A stretch of DNA of 64,000 bases, taken from NCBI GenBank assembly GCA_965247705.1, contig CBDFHV010000082.1, positions 166,832-230,831 on the forward strand, in the 5' to 3' direction. The notes beneath the pieces were generated by a model. That model worked only from the letters and a program-made list of their open reading frames with translations, did no database searches and had not been told where the DNA came from. The position numbers were made by a program, and so were the translations under genes. Source of the DNA: CBDFHV01 sp965247705. Its GTDB lineage: Bacteria; Pseudomonadota; Alphaproteobacteria; Rhodospirillales; CAMCUA01. This document shows, piece after piece, positions 32,720 to 41,216 of this stretch; positions within the stretch are counted from its first letter, which is position 1, and the number at the start of each line of letters is the position of its first letter.

Positions 32720-34131
32720 GCGACGCCCTGGCCGAACTCAGCCTGACCGAGGTCGCCAGCCTGCTGCGCGGGAAAAGGGTCTCCTCGGTCGAGGTGACGC
32801 GGGCTTGCCTGGAGCGCATCGAGCGCTGGCAGCCGAAGATCAACTGCTTCATCGCCGTCGACGCCGAAGATGCGCTCAAGAAAGCGCGAAAGCTGGACCG
32901 GGAGATCGTCAAGCGCGGCCCCCGGGGACCGCTCCACGGGGTGCCCCTGTCCCAGAAGGACGTCTTCTACCGCAAGGGGAAGATATGCTCCGCCGGTTCG
33001 GAAATCCGCCGTAACTGGGTGGCGCCCTATTCCGCTACGGTGATGGAGCGGCTGCGGGCCGCTGGCGCGGTTTGTATCGGGCGACTGAACTCGTGCGAGT
33101 TCGCCGGCGATCCCACCGGCCATAACAAATTCTACGGCGCCGCCCGCAACCCGTGGAACCCGGCCCACATGAGCGGCGGCTCGTCCAGCGGTTCCGGCGC
33201 CGCAGTCGTGGCGCGCCTGGTCTATGGCGCGCTCGGCACCTGCACGGGCGGGTCCGTGCGCCTGCCGGCGGCCGCCACCGGGGTTCTCGGCCTGACGCCC
33301 ACCTATGGCCGGGTCAGCCGCTATGGCGTGGTGCCCCGGGCATGGTCCCTGGATCACGTCGGCCCGTTGACCCGAACGGCGCTGGATTGCGCCCGCATGA
33401 CCCGCGTCATCGCCGGCCACGATATCAACGACGGCAGCAGCCGTAGCGAACCGGTCCCCAACTTCGAATCGGCGGTCAAGCGCGGCATCAAGGGCCTCAA
33501 GATCGGGGTGCCAACCGATCACTACTACGACAACGTCACCGAGGACGTGGGAAAGGCATTGAGCGAGACCCTTTGCGCGCTGCGCTCGCTGGGCGCCAAG
33601 ATCGTCCGGGTAAAGGTTCCCGATCCGGCGCCCTACTACATGCTCAACGACCTGATCACCAAGTGCGAAGGCGCGGTCATCCACGGCCGCTGGTTGCGGG
33701 AACGGCCAGAGGATTTCTCCGAGTATTTCCGCGCCCGCATTGAGGGCGGCCTGCATATCCCAGCCGCGCGTTATATCGAGGCACTGACCCTACGGGGTCC
33801 TTCGCTTGCCCGGTTCCTGGATGAGGTGATGGGCAAGGTCGATGTCCTGCATTGCCCGATGATTCCCTATCCGGTCCCGACCCTCGCCGAAATGGACCCC
33901 TCCAGCGCCAATCCCGAGGCATTGGCGAAGACCGGTGGCATTCCCAACCTGACCCGTATTTTCAACTACCTCGGCGTGCCGTCCCTCAGCGTCCCCTGCG
34001 GGTTCTCCGACAACGGCCTGCCCGTGGCCTTCCAGGTGGTGGCCCCGCCCCTCGACGAAGCCTCCCTGTTCGCCGTCGCCCACGCCTATCAGGGTGTCAC
34101 CGACTGGCACCGCCGGGTGCCACCGCGGTGA
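32716..34131 (+). CDS. amidase (amidase-signature family)
   Basis: A 471-residue amidase-signature enzyme. The Ser-cisSer-Lys triad is visible: Lys in VPLSQKDVFYRKG, cis-Ser in HMSGGSSSGSGAAV, nucleophile Ser in GTCTGGSVRLPAA. The C-terminal half has LDEVMGKVDVLHCPMIPYPV and a LGVPSLSVPCGFSDNGLPVAFQ-type end. It hydrolyses a linear amide; the closest type could be GatA/AtzE-like. Its last 35 bases overlap, tail to tail, the M19 gene on the other strand. Confidence 0.88.
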   Translation: MSDALAELSLTEVASLLRGKRVSSVEVTRACLERIERWQPKINCFIAVDAEDALKKARKLDREIVKRGPRGPLHGVPLSQKDVFYRKGKICSAGSEIRRNWVAPYSATVMERLRAAGAVCIGRLNSCEFAGDPTGHNKFYGAARNPWNPAHMSGGSSSGSGAAVVARLVYGALGTCTGGSVRLPAAATGVLGLTPTYGRVSRYGVVPRAWSLDHVGPLTRTALDCARMTRVIAGHDINDGSSRSEPVPNFESAVKRGIKGLKIGVPTDHYYDNVTEDVGKALSETLCALRSLGAKIVRVKVPDPAPYYMLNDLITKCEGAVIHGRWLRERPEDFSEYFRARIEGGLHIPAARYIEALTLRGPSLARFLDEVMGKVDVLHCPMIPYPVPTLAEMDPSSANPEALAKTGGIPNLTRIFNYLGVPSLSVPCGFSDNGLPVAFQVVAPPLDEASLFAVAHAYQGVTDWHRRVPPR

Positions 34132-35098
34132 ACACGCGAAGGAAGTTGCCGCTGGTGATGGCGGCGATCTCGTCATCGGCGAAGCCCGCCTTCCGCAGGC
34201 GGCCGGGAACCTCGGCGAAGGGCTTGAAATCGGGGTAGACCGGGGCCGCGGCGGGCGGCCAGGTGGCGGTTCCCATGTCGGTGCCGATGGCCACATGATC
34301 GATCCCGACGGCGTCCACCATGCGTTCGATGTTGTCCATGTGGCCAGCCATGCCGTGGCCGAGAAAGGCGGCGCTCTGGACGCCGACCACGCCGCCGGTC
34401 GCGGCCACCAGCCGGGCGTGGTCGGCGGAAACGAAGCGCGGGTGGGGCGTCTCGCCCTGCAGGCGGACGTGGGACATGACGATGGGTACCGAGGAGGCCT
34501 CGGCGATGTCCCTGGTGGCGTCGAAAGAAGCATGGGTGACGTCGACCAGGATGCCGAGGCGGTTCATCTCGCGCACCAGCTCGCCACCGACGTCGGTCAG
34601 GCCGCCATGGCGGGGCGGGGAGGTCTGGATATCGCAGAACTCGTTGATGCGGTAATGGACGAGCTGCATGGACCGCAGGCCCCGGTCATGGTACTCGGCC
34701 AATCGCTCCGGACGACCTTCCAGATGGCAACCGCCCTCGATGGCGAGGATCACGCCCGGCCTGTCGCCGATGTCCCCGGGCCCCAGGATGCGGGTCAGCC
34801 CGTGGGCCGCGATCCAATGGTCGATCTGGTCGATCTGGGCCATGACATCGGCATGGCATTCGCCGGGCTCGGGCTCCCGGTTGTTGTAGAGCATGGCCCC
34901 CGGCATCCCTGGCTTTCCCTCGCCGCCCCACGTGGAGACGATGTAGTCGGCGATGGTGCTGAGCACGATGGCCTGCACCCCGCCCTCGGCCAGGGTCCCC
35001 AACAGCGCGCCGTCGCTTTCCTCGTCGATGAACAACACACCGGCGTGACTGTGCATGTCGATGCAGGGGAAGCGCGGTAGCGCGCCATCTTCCGCCAT
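34097..35098 (-). CDS. M19 membrane-dipeptidase family protein
   Basis: A 333-residue M19 protein. ATG 35098 is chosen because GGAGG lies nine bases upstream. It keeps more metal ligands than the copy at 11799: CIDMHSHAGVLF (His, with the usual Asp replaced by His), bridging Glu in GVILAIEGGCHLEG, His in LVDVTHASFDATRD and IVMSHVRLQ, Asp in VAIGTDMGTATW. The family cleaves dipeptides and beta-lactam-like amides. It is the last gene of the long minus-strand block starting at 55416 and overlaps the amidase tail to tail. Confidence 0.8.
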   Translation of the reverse strand: MAEDGALPRFPCIDMHSHAGVLFIDEESDGALLGTLAEGGVQAIVLSTIADYIVSTWGGEGKPGMPGAMLYNNREPEPGECHADVMAQIDQIDHWIAAHGLTRILGPGDIGDRPGVILAIEGGCHLEGRPERLAEYHDRGLRSMQLVHYRINEFCDIQTSPPRHGGLTDVGGELVREMNRLGILVDVTHASFDATRDIAEASSVPIVMSHVRLQGETPHPRFVSADHARLVAATGGVVGVQSAAFLGHGMAGHMDNIERMVDAVGIDHVAIGTDMGTATWPPAAAPVYPDFKPFAEVPGRLRKAGFADDEIAAITSGNFLRVFTAVAPGGASR

Positions 35099-35118
35099 CG
35101 TTCCCATCCTCCCAAGGG

Positions 35119-36543
35119 CTACAGCAGCGCTGTCAGTTCCCGCACATCGGCGAGGTCCTCCAAACGGCCCGCCGTCTCGATAACCGCCTCGGCCCGGTCC
35201 TTGGGCATGCCCGCGAACTCGGCGCACAGGCGGTACTTTTCGGCCACTTCATCGTCGGTCATGGGGTTGGCCTTGCTGCCCTTGCCATAATCGATCCGCC
35301 CACCAATGGTGCGACCGTCCGTCATCTCGATCTCGACGAACGAGGTGACCAGCGTGAAGTTGCCCTGCCGCGCCTCGTCCTCGGAATAGGGCGTGTACTC
35401 GATGCGCTCGATCAGATCCTGCACCTCGGGCCGGGCGACGAAGTCGCTATCGATGTGCTTGAGCCCCAGATTCCGTTCCAGGAGCAGGGTGGCGAGGCAG
35501 AACTCGAGGCTGAACTTGGCCTCCAACGCGATCTTGGGGCGGTGGTGGAACAGGGTCTGGTGGGTGCCGTTCCCCGTTCGCACGCGTACCCGGGCGACCG
35601 CGTCCGGTTGCACGTCGTGTTCCCGGATCAGGGCCAGCATCTGGGTCATGGCGGGATGGCCGAGGCTGCCGGTGGGAAACGGTTTCAGCCAGATACCGCG
35701 GTCGACAAAGCACCAGGGGTTGCCCAGGCCGAGGATGGGCTCTTCCTGGTAGCCGCCACCCTCGAGCTGAAAGTATCCGCCGGTGTCTTCCAACACCGTT
35801 TCCGCGGCGGTGAACCCTCGGGTGGCCAGGTCGGCGGCGACCACCCCGCATTCGGCGGCGCGCCCGGCGTGCCAGGACTTGGCCATGGTGCCCAGTTGAA
35901 CGGTCAGCCCGCTCGTTTGGTCGCAGGCCAGGCCCAACACCCGGCGGACCATGGCCGTGTCCAGGCGTCGCAGGTTGGCGACCCCGGTCGCCGCGCCGAC
36001 CAGGGCGCACGTGCCGGTGGTGTGAAGCCCGTTATCAACGTCCACCGCGTCGGTGGCGTCGAAAACCTTGCAGGCGACCTCGATGCCGACCAGGCACGCG
36101 GCGATCGCGTCGCTTCCCGAGCGGCCATCCTCCTCAGCCGCCGCCAGCACGGCGGCCAGGGCCGGCCCCGTGGGATGGACGCCCATGCGGCCACGGTATC
36201 GGGACCGCGGACCGTTGGGGACCGACTGCCAGGTATCGTCGAAGTCGTCGACGTGCATGGCGGTGCCGTTGGCCAGTGCCGCGAAGCGGGGCGGCAGCCG
36301 CAGGTCCGTGCCGATGACGGTCGCATTGCCGTCGACGCAACCGAGATCTTCCAGGTAGCGCCGCATCACCTGGCTGGCCGGGGCCACGGAGCCGGAAATC
36401 CCCGTGGCCAAGCAGTCCAGGATGGACTTCTTGCCGAGCGCGATCACCTCGGGCGCCAGGTCAGCGAACCGGGTCGAGGCCGTGAAGTCCGCCACCATGG
36501 CGGTGAGCGCCGTCGGTTCCGTCTTTTGGTTCCGTTGGGTCAT
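35119..36543 (-). CDS. MmgE/PrpD family protein
   Basis: A 474-residue MmgE/PrpD protein. Landmarks: ALGKKSILDCLATGISGSVA, NGTAMHVDDFDDTW, GIEVACKVFDATDA, TQMLALIREHDVQ, and the substrate-site segment GIWLKPFPTGSLGHPAM. It is strongly similar to its neighbour at 36557, 13 bases upstream, so the pair is a tandem duplication. Both carry the KPFP/KPWP pattern of the family, so both may be active, perhaps as a heterodimer or on different stereoisomers. Confidence 0.85.
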   Translation of the reverse strand: MTQRNQKTEPTALTAMVADFTASTRFADLAPEVIALGKKSILDCLATGISGSVAPASQVMRRYLEDLGCVDGNATVIGTDLRLPPRFAALANGTAMHVDDFDDTWQSVPNGPRSRYRGRMGVHPTGPALAAVLAAAEEDGRSGSDAIAACLVGIEVACKVFDATDAVDVDNGLHTTGTCALVGAATGVANLRRLDTAMVRRVLGLACDQTSGLTVQLGTMAKSWHAGRAAECGVVAADLATRGFTAAETVLEDTGGYFQLEGGGYQEEPILGLGNPWCFVDRGIWLKPFPTGSLGHPAMTQMLALIREHDVQPDAVARVRVRTGNGTHQTLFHHRPKIALEAKFSLEFCLATLLLERNLGLKHIDSDFVARPEVQDLIERIEYTPYSEDEARQGNFTLVTSFVEIEMTDGRTIGGRIDYGKGSKANPMTDDEVAEKYRLCAEFAGMPKDRAEAVIETAGRLEDLADVRELTALL

Positions 36544-36556
36544 GGCGGGCTCCGAT

Positions 36557-37975
36557 TCAGGCGTCGGCGGCGAAGCAGGCGGTCAGCGTCCGCACGTCCT
36601 CGATGGCCTCCAGCCGGCCGGCGTGATCGATGGCGGACTCGGTTTCAGCCGCGGGCCAACCGGCGAAGGCGGCGCAGGCGCGGAACTTTTCCGCCACCTC
36701 GTCATCGCTCATGGGATTGGCCAGGCTGCCCTTGCCGTAGTCGATGCGCCCGCCAAGGGTGCGGCCGTCCTTCAAATCCACCTCGACAACGGAGGTGACC
36801 AGGGTGTGGTTGTCGGCTTTTGCCTCGCCCTCGGGGAAGGGCTGGTAGTCGACCAGCCCGATGGCCGCCTGCACCTCCGGCCGGCCAACGAAGGCGTCGG
36901 TGAAGTGATCGACGATCACACGGCGCTCGACCAGCATGGTGGCGAGACCGAACTCCAGGCTGAACTTGGCCTCCAGTTCCCGCTTCGGGGCGTGATGGAA
37001 GAGCACGCTGTAGATGCTAGGGCTGGTCCGCGCCCGGATCCGCGCCACCTGCGCCGGCTGGATGTCGTGTTCGGTCACCACTTCCAGCATCTTGGTCAGG
37101 GCCGGATGGCCGAGGCTTCCGGTCGGCCATGGCTTCAGCCAGATGCCCCGGTCGAGGAAGCACCAGGGGTTGCCCAGAAGGCCGCGGATGCGGGCGTCGT
37201 CATGGCCGCCTCCGGCGGCTTGAAAATAGCCCCAGCGGGTCTCCAGGATCACCGGCGAGGCGGTGAACCCCATGGCCGCCAGATCGACCGACGTGACCGC
37301 GCACTCGGCCGCCAGACCGGCGTGGAAGGGCTTGGCCATGGTGCCGAGCTGGGCGAGCATGGTGCCGGTCTGGCTGGCGGCGAGGCTCAGCGCCCGGCGG
37401 GTCTCTTCGGCGGTGAGGCCCTGCAAGTTGGCTGCGGCGGCGGCCGCTCCCAACATGGCGCTGGTGCCGGTCGAGTGGAAACCGTCCGTAGTGTGGCGGG
37501 GATGGGCGGCGTCGAACAACCGGCAGCATACGTCGATGCCCACCGCAGTGGCCGCGAGAACGTCCTTGCCCGAACGCCCCGCCGGTTCTGCCAAAGCCAG
37601 GGCGGCGGCCAGGGCCGGCGCGGTGGCGTGGACGCCCTGGTCCCGGTCCGGAGACGCCTGCCAGGTATCGTCGAAGTCCTCGGCATGGGTCGCTGTGCCG
37701 TTGGCCAGCGCCGCGAAGCGGGGTGGCAGGCGCCGAGACGTCCCGATCACCGTGGACTCGCCGCCGGCGAGCCCGAGTCCGGCCAGGTAGCGTCCCAATA
37801 TCCGGCTACACTCGGCCACCGATCCGGAAAGACCGACGGCCAGGGTGTCGAGGATCGATTTCTTGCACAGATCGACCACCGCCGCTGGCAAGTCGTCATA
37901 GCCGGTGGTGGTGATAAACTCCGCCACGTGAGCGGTCAGGGACTCGCGGTCCTGGTTAAACGGTTCGAGGCTCAT
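36557..37975 (-). CDS. MmgE/PrpD family protein
   Basis: A 472-residue paralogue of the protein encoded at 35119. Landmarks: LCKKSILDTLAVGLSGSVAE, NGTATHAEDFDDTW, GIDVCCRLFDAAHP, GIWLKPWPTGSLGHPAL and LEAKFSLEFGLATMLVER. It starts 18 bases after the amidase stop, within the TRAP-amidase-PrpD-PrpD-M19 string. Dehydration or isomerisation of a hydroxy acid is the family chemistry; the substrate is unknown. Confidence 0.85.
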   Translation of the reverse strand: MSLEPFNQDRESLTAHVAEFITTTGYDDLPAAVVDLCKKSILDTLAVGLSGSVAECSRILGRYLAGLGLAGGESTVIGTSRRLPPRFAALANGTATHAEDFDDTWQASPDRDQGVHATAPALAAALALAEPAGRSGKDVLAATAVGIDVCCRLFDAAHPRHTTDGFHSTGTSAMLGAAAAAANLQGLTAEETRRALSLAASQTGTMLAQLGTMAKPFHAGLAAECAVTSVDLAAMGFTASPVILETRWGYFQAAGGGHDDARIRGLLGNPWCFLDRGIWLKPWPTGSLGHPALTKMLEVVTEHDIQPAQVARIRARTSPSIYSVLFHHAPKRELEAKFSLEFGLATMLVERRVIVDHFTDAFVGRPEVQAAIGLVDYQPFPEGEAKADNHTLVTSVVEVDLKDGRTLGGRIDYGKGSLANPMSDDEVAEKFRACAAFAGWPAAETESAIDHAGRLEAIEDVRTLTACFAADA

Positions 37976-37993
37976 CGGGCCGCTCCTTTCCCG

Positions 37994-39328
37994 TCAGGGC
38001 GATGGCGCCAGACTTCCCATGATCCAGGCGGCGTGGGCTGCCAGGCGGTCGTCGCCGGCCTCGAACCCCATGAGCTGAAGACCGACCGGCAGCCCGTCCA
38101 CCGTCATCAGCGGCAGGCTGAAGCATGGAAATCCCAGCCAGGACCCGTAGTTGAGGAAGGTTCGCGAACCGGTATTGTCGAGACCGACGGGCGCCGGCCC
38201 CGACGACGCCAGGGTGATGAAGCCGTCGGCCGGCGTGGCGAAGCTTCGGACACGGGCCTGCATGCGCCGGCGCTCTTCCAGCGCGTTCCTGTAGTCGGCC
38301 GCCGTGATTCCCTGGGCGTGATGTGCGCGCCCGCGCAGGAATTCGCTGACCATATCGCCGTGCCGGTCGACGTATTCCTCGAACGGCCAGCGCATCTCAT
38401 AGGCCATCACGTCGGTGCGGCCGTCGACTCCCGCATCCATCGCCGTCTCCAGGTCGGCGATCCGGGGATCGTCGTCGCGGCTTGTCACCAGGACGCCGGC
38501 GCCGCGCAACCGTCCGACCAGCGCCTCGAATGCGGCGATGGTGTCTGCGTCCAGTTCGGCCCAGCCGGCGGTATAGAGACGGATCAGACGGGACGGCGCG
38601 GTGGGCGCCGGGGTTGCGTGGCCGGATCCGGGCAGGCGGCGCGTGCCCGGCGTGTCCGCCTTTTCGGCAATCTGGCGGGCAACGTTCCAGACATCGTCCA
38701 GATGTGAGCCCAGGACGCCCAGGTGGTCGTGGGTGGGGCCGGTCGTATGGACGCCGGCCATGGAGAGCACCCCGACGGTGGGCTTGTAACCGACGACACC
38801 GCAATAGGAGGCCGGGCGAATGGTCGACCCGCCGGCCTGGGAGCCGAGCGCGACCGGCACCATGCCGGCGGCCACGGCGGCCGCCGAGCCGCTGGACGAG
38901 CCGCCGGGAGTGCGGGACCCATCGAAAGGATTGACGGTGGGGCCGGAGCGGCCGGCGGCGAACTCGGTGGTCACCGTCTTGCCGAGGAGGACGGCGCCCC
39001 CTTGACGCAAGGCGCGCACGCTGGCCGCGTCCCGCATGGACCGCCAGCCCTTGAAGATGGGGCTGCCCATTTGGGTCGGCATGTCGGCGGTCTCGATGAC
39101 GTCCTTGACGCCGAACGGGCAGCCGTCGACGGGCGACGCCGGCCGCCCCTGTCCATAGCGGGCCGAGGACTCGTCCGCCTGGGCGCGGGCGCCTTCGATG
39201 TCAAGGGTAACGAAAGCCTTGACCTCGGGCTCGCGCGCCTCGATCGCCTCGACGCAACGTTCGAGAAAGGCCCGCGGCGTGTCGCTACCGTCCAGGAAAG
39301 CGGGCACCGAGTCGGTGAAGCGGATCAA
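37994..39328 (-). CDS. amidase (amidase-signature family)
   Basis: A 444-residue amidase. Triad: Lys in GCPFGVKDVIETADMP, cis-Ser in TPGGSSSGSAAAV, nucleophile in LGSQAGGSTIRPASYCG. It continues VGYKPTVGVLSMAGVHTTGP and ends GFEAGDDRLAAHAAWIMGSL. The start is TTG 39328, the only candidate between the dctM-type stop (39341) and the conserved N-terminus. It directly follows a TRAP transporter, which suggests that the transported compound is an amide. Confidence 0.85.
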   Translation of the reverse strand: MIRFTDSVPAFLDGSDTPRAFLERCVEAIEAREPEVKAFVTLDIEGARAQADESSARYGQGRPASPVDGCPFGVKDVIETADMPTQMGSPIFKGWRSMRDAASVRALRQGGAVLLGKTVTTEFAAGRSGPTVNPFDGSRTPGGSSSGSAAAVAAGMVPVALGSQAGGSTIRPASYCGVVGYKPTVGVLSMAGVHTTGPTHDHLGVLGSHLDDVWNVARQIAEKADTPGTRRLPGSGHATPAPTAPSRLIRLYTAGWAELDADTIAAFEALVGRLRGAGVLVTSRDDDPRIADLETAMDAGVDGRTDVMAYEMRWPFEEYVDRHGDMVSEFLRGRAHHAQGITAADYRNALEERRRMQARVRSFATPADGFITLASSGPAPVGLDNTGSRTFLNYGSWLGFPCFSLPLMTVDGLPVGLQLMGFEAGDDRLAAHAAWIMGSLAPSP

Positions 39329-39340
39329 ATCGGTGTGCCC

Positions 39341-40612
39341 CTAGTCCACCAACACCGACGGCAGCCAGAGGGCGAGTTCGGGCACGTAGGTGACCAACTG
39401 CAGGACCAGGAAGATGCCGAGAATGAACCACTTGTTGTAGACCATGATTTCGCCGAGGCGACAGCCGCTGACCGCGGCGGCGGCGAACAGCACCGAGGCC
39501 ACCGGCGGCGTCTGCTGGCCGATGGAGAAGTTGAGCGCCATGACGATGCCGAAGTGGATGGGGTCGTAGCCGAGCTGGGTCACCAGGGGCAGGGCCAGGG
39601 GCACCACCAGGATCAGCCCCGCCACCCCGTGCAGAAACATGCCGAGCAGGATCAGCATGATGTTGATCAGAAACATCAGCACGTAGCGGTTGTCCGAGAT
39701 CGCCATCACCTGCTCGGCGATCTGCTGGGGAATGCCCTCGTTGGTCAGGTACCAGCCGAGCACCGCCGAGGTGGACACCATCAGCAGCACGATGCTGGTC
39801 CGCTTGGCCGCCACCAGGACGATGGCGGGCACGTCAAAGAGGGTGATCCGCCGGGTAATGAAAAGCCCGATCAGCAGCGCCGCGGCCACCGCCACCGCCG
39901 CCGCCTCGGTCGGCGTGAACACCCCACCCAGGATGCCGCCGAGGATGATAACCGGCAGGGAAAGCGCCCATTTCGCCTTCCAAAATGCCCGCAGCATGCG
40001 CAGGAACTGAAAGCGGCTGTCGGCCGGCCAGCCGTTGCGAAGCGCGAAAAAGTAGGTAAAGATCATCAGGCAGGCACCCATGGTGATGCCTGGGATAAGG
40101 CCGGCAACAAACAGCTTGATCACCGATTCCTCGGCCAGCGCGCCATAGATGATCAACGGAATGCTGGGCGGAATGATGATGGCGATGGAGGCCGACGCCG
40201 AGGTGATGGCCGCCGCGAAGGGCCGGGGATAGCCCCGCTTTTCCATCTGCGGGATCAGGATGGTGCCGAGGGACGCCACGTCGGCCACCGCCGAGCCGGA
40301 AATCTCGGCGAAGACCATGGAGGCGCCGATATTGGCCATCCCCAGCCCGCCCCGGACCCACCCCACAAGGGCGCTTACGAACTCTATCAGGTCCTCGGCA
40401 ATGCCCGCCCGGTTCATGATCTCACCGGCGATCATGAACATGGGCATGGCCAGGAAGACGAAGTTGGAAAGCCCAGAAAACATCTGGGAAGCGACGATGT
40501 TGTAGGGCACGATTCCGGTCGCCAGGAAGCCGATGGCGGTCACGCCCAAGGCCACAGCCACCGGCACGCCAAGGACGATCAGGGTAATGAGGACGGCGAG
40601 TGTCGGGATCAT
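39341..40612 (-). CDS. TRAP transporter large permease (DctM type), system 1
   Basis: A 423-residue integral membrane protein with about 12 hydrophobic segments, the DctM/TRAP large subunit. Typical parts: PMFMIAGEIMNRAGIAEDLI, FAEISGSAVADVASLGTILI, SIAIIIPPSIPLIIYGA, GVFTPTEAAAVAVAAALLIG and SIGQQTPPVASVLFAAAAV. It couples solute uptake to the Na+ gradient. It overlaps the small subunit gene by four bases (ATGA). It is a close paralogue of the DctM at 43708. Confidence 0.92.
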   Translation of the reverse strand: MIPTLAVLITLIVLGVPVAVALGVTAIGFLATGIVPYNIVASQMFSGLSNFVFLAMPMFMIAGEIMNRAGIAEDLIEFVSALVGWVRGGLGMANIGASMVFAEISGSAVADVASLGTILIPQMEKRGYPRPFAAAITSASASIAIIIPPSIPLIIYGALAEESVIKLFVAGLIPGITMGACLMIFTYFFALRNGWPADSRFQFLRMLRAFWKAKWALSLPVIILGGILGGVFTPTEAAAVAVAAALLIGLFITRRITLFDVPAIVLVAAKRTSIVLLMVSTSAVLGWYLTNEGIPQQIAEQVMAISDNRYVLMFLINIMLILLGMFLHGVAGLILVVPLALPLVTQLGYDPIHFGIVMALNFSIGQQTPPVASVLFAAAAVSGCRLGEIMVYNKWFILGIFLVLQLVTYVPELALWLPSVLVD

Positions 40613-41124
40613 TCGAGCGACCCCTCACGCGTCGGCAGTTCCCCGCTCCGCAGTATCCTTACGACGTTGTTGAGACAGACCAGGAGGACCGCCAGGGATC
40701 CTACTGGCAGCACCCAAGTGAACCAGGCCCGGGCAAAAGGCATGCTGGAAAGCTCCGAGCCCATCTCGATGATGGTGTTGAAGATGCCGTAGTAACCGGC
40801 AATGCCGAACAGCGTCGCCGTGCTGGCGTTGATGAAAATACCAAGCGCGATGCGCAACAGTCGCGGCGCCTTGTCGACGATCAGGGTGACGGCGATGTGA
40901 AAGTGCTGGTGAAAGCCGATGGGGGCGATGGCCAACATCAGCCACACCAGAAGAAGCCCCGAGCTCTCGTCCACCCAGGTCAAGCTGTTGTTGAGTACGT
41001 AGCGGAAAAAGACGCCGGCGATCATGGCGAACATCAGCCAGATGCCGATGACAATCGTTATGACCTCGCAGGCGCGGATCAAGCGCGCGACCGAACAGTC
41101 GAGCAGGCGCTCGAAGGCGGTCAT
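40609..41124 (-). CDS. TRAP transporter small permease (DctQ type), system 1
   Basis: A 171-residue protein with four TM helices, the DctQ subunit that pairs with DctM. Landmarks: VITIVIGIWLMFAMIAGVFF, RYVLNNSLTWVDESSGLLLV (the WxxE motif of the family) and APIGFHQHFHIAVTL. It lies 92 bases downstream of the binding-protein gene; a strong hairpin stands in that gap. Confidence 0.9.
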   Translation of the reverse strand: MTAFERLLDCSVARLIRACEVITIVIGIWLMFAMIAGVFFRYVLNNSLTWVDESSGLLLVWLMLAIAPIGFHQHFHIAVTLIVDKAPRLLRIALGIFINASTATLFGIAGYYGIFNTIIEMGSELSSMPFARAWFTWVLPVGSLAVLLVCLNNVVRILRSGELPTREGSLE

Positions 41125-41160
41125 GGTGGAAGCGTCACCGATGATGTCAACGAAACGGCG

Positions 41161-41181
41161 GGGCGGGTTTGGAACCCGCCC
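41161..41181. terminator. intercistronic hairpin between binding protein and DctQ genes
   Basis: Perfect 9-bp stem GGGCGGGTT / AACCCGCCC with a 3-base loop, in the 92-bp gap between the dctP-type stop (41217) and the dctQ-type start (41124). There is no clear T-tract on the minus strand, so it may attenuate transcription or protect the upstream message, giving more binding protein than permease. The GGGCGGGTT...AACCCGCCCCTAC form also resembles widespread REP-like palindromes. Confidence 0.6.
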
Positions 41182-41216
41182 CTACCAGCGGCGATGCCAC
41201 GCTTTGCGTGACGTTC

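Noticed and set aside
36404..38707. 767-codon open frame on the plus strand
   Set aside because: Spans the junctions of two PrpD genes and an amidase on the other strand; no recognisable motif.
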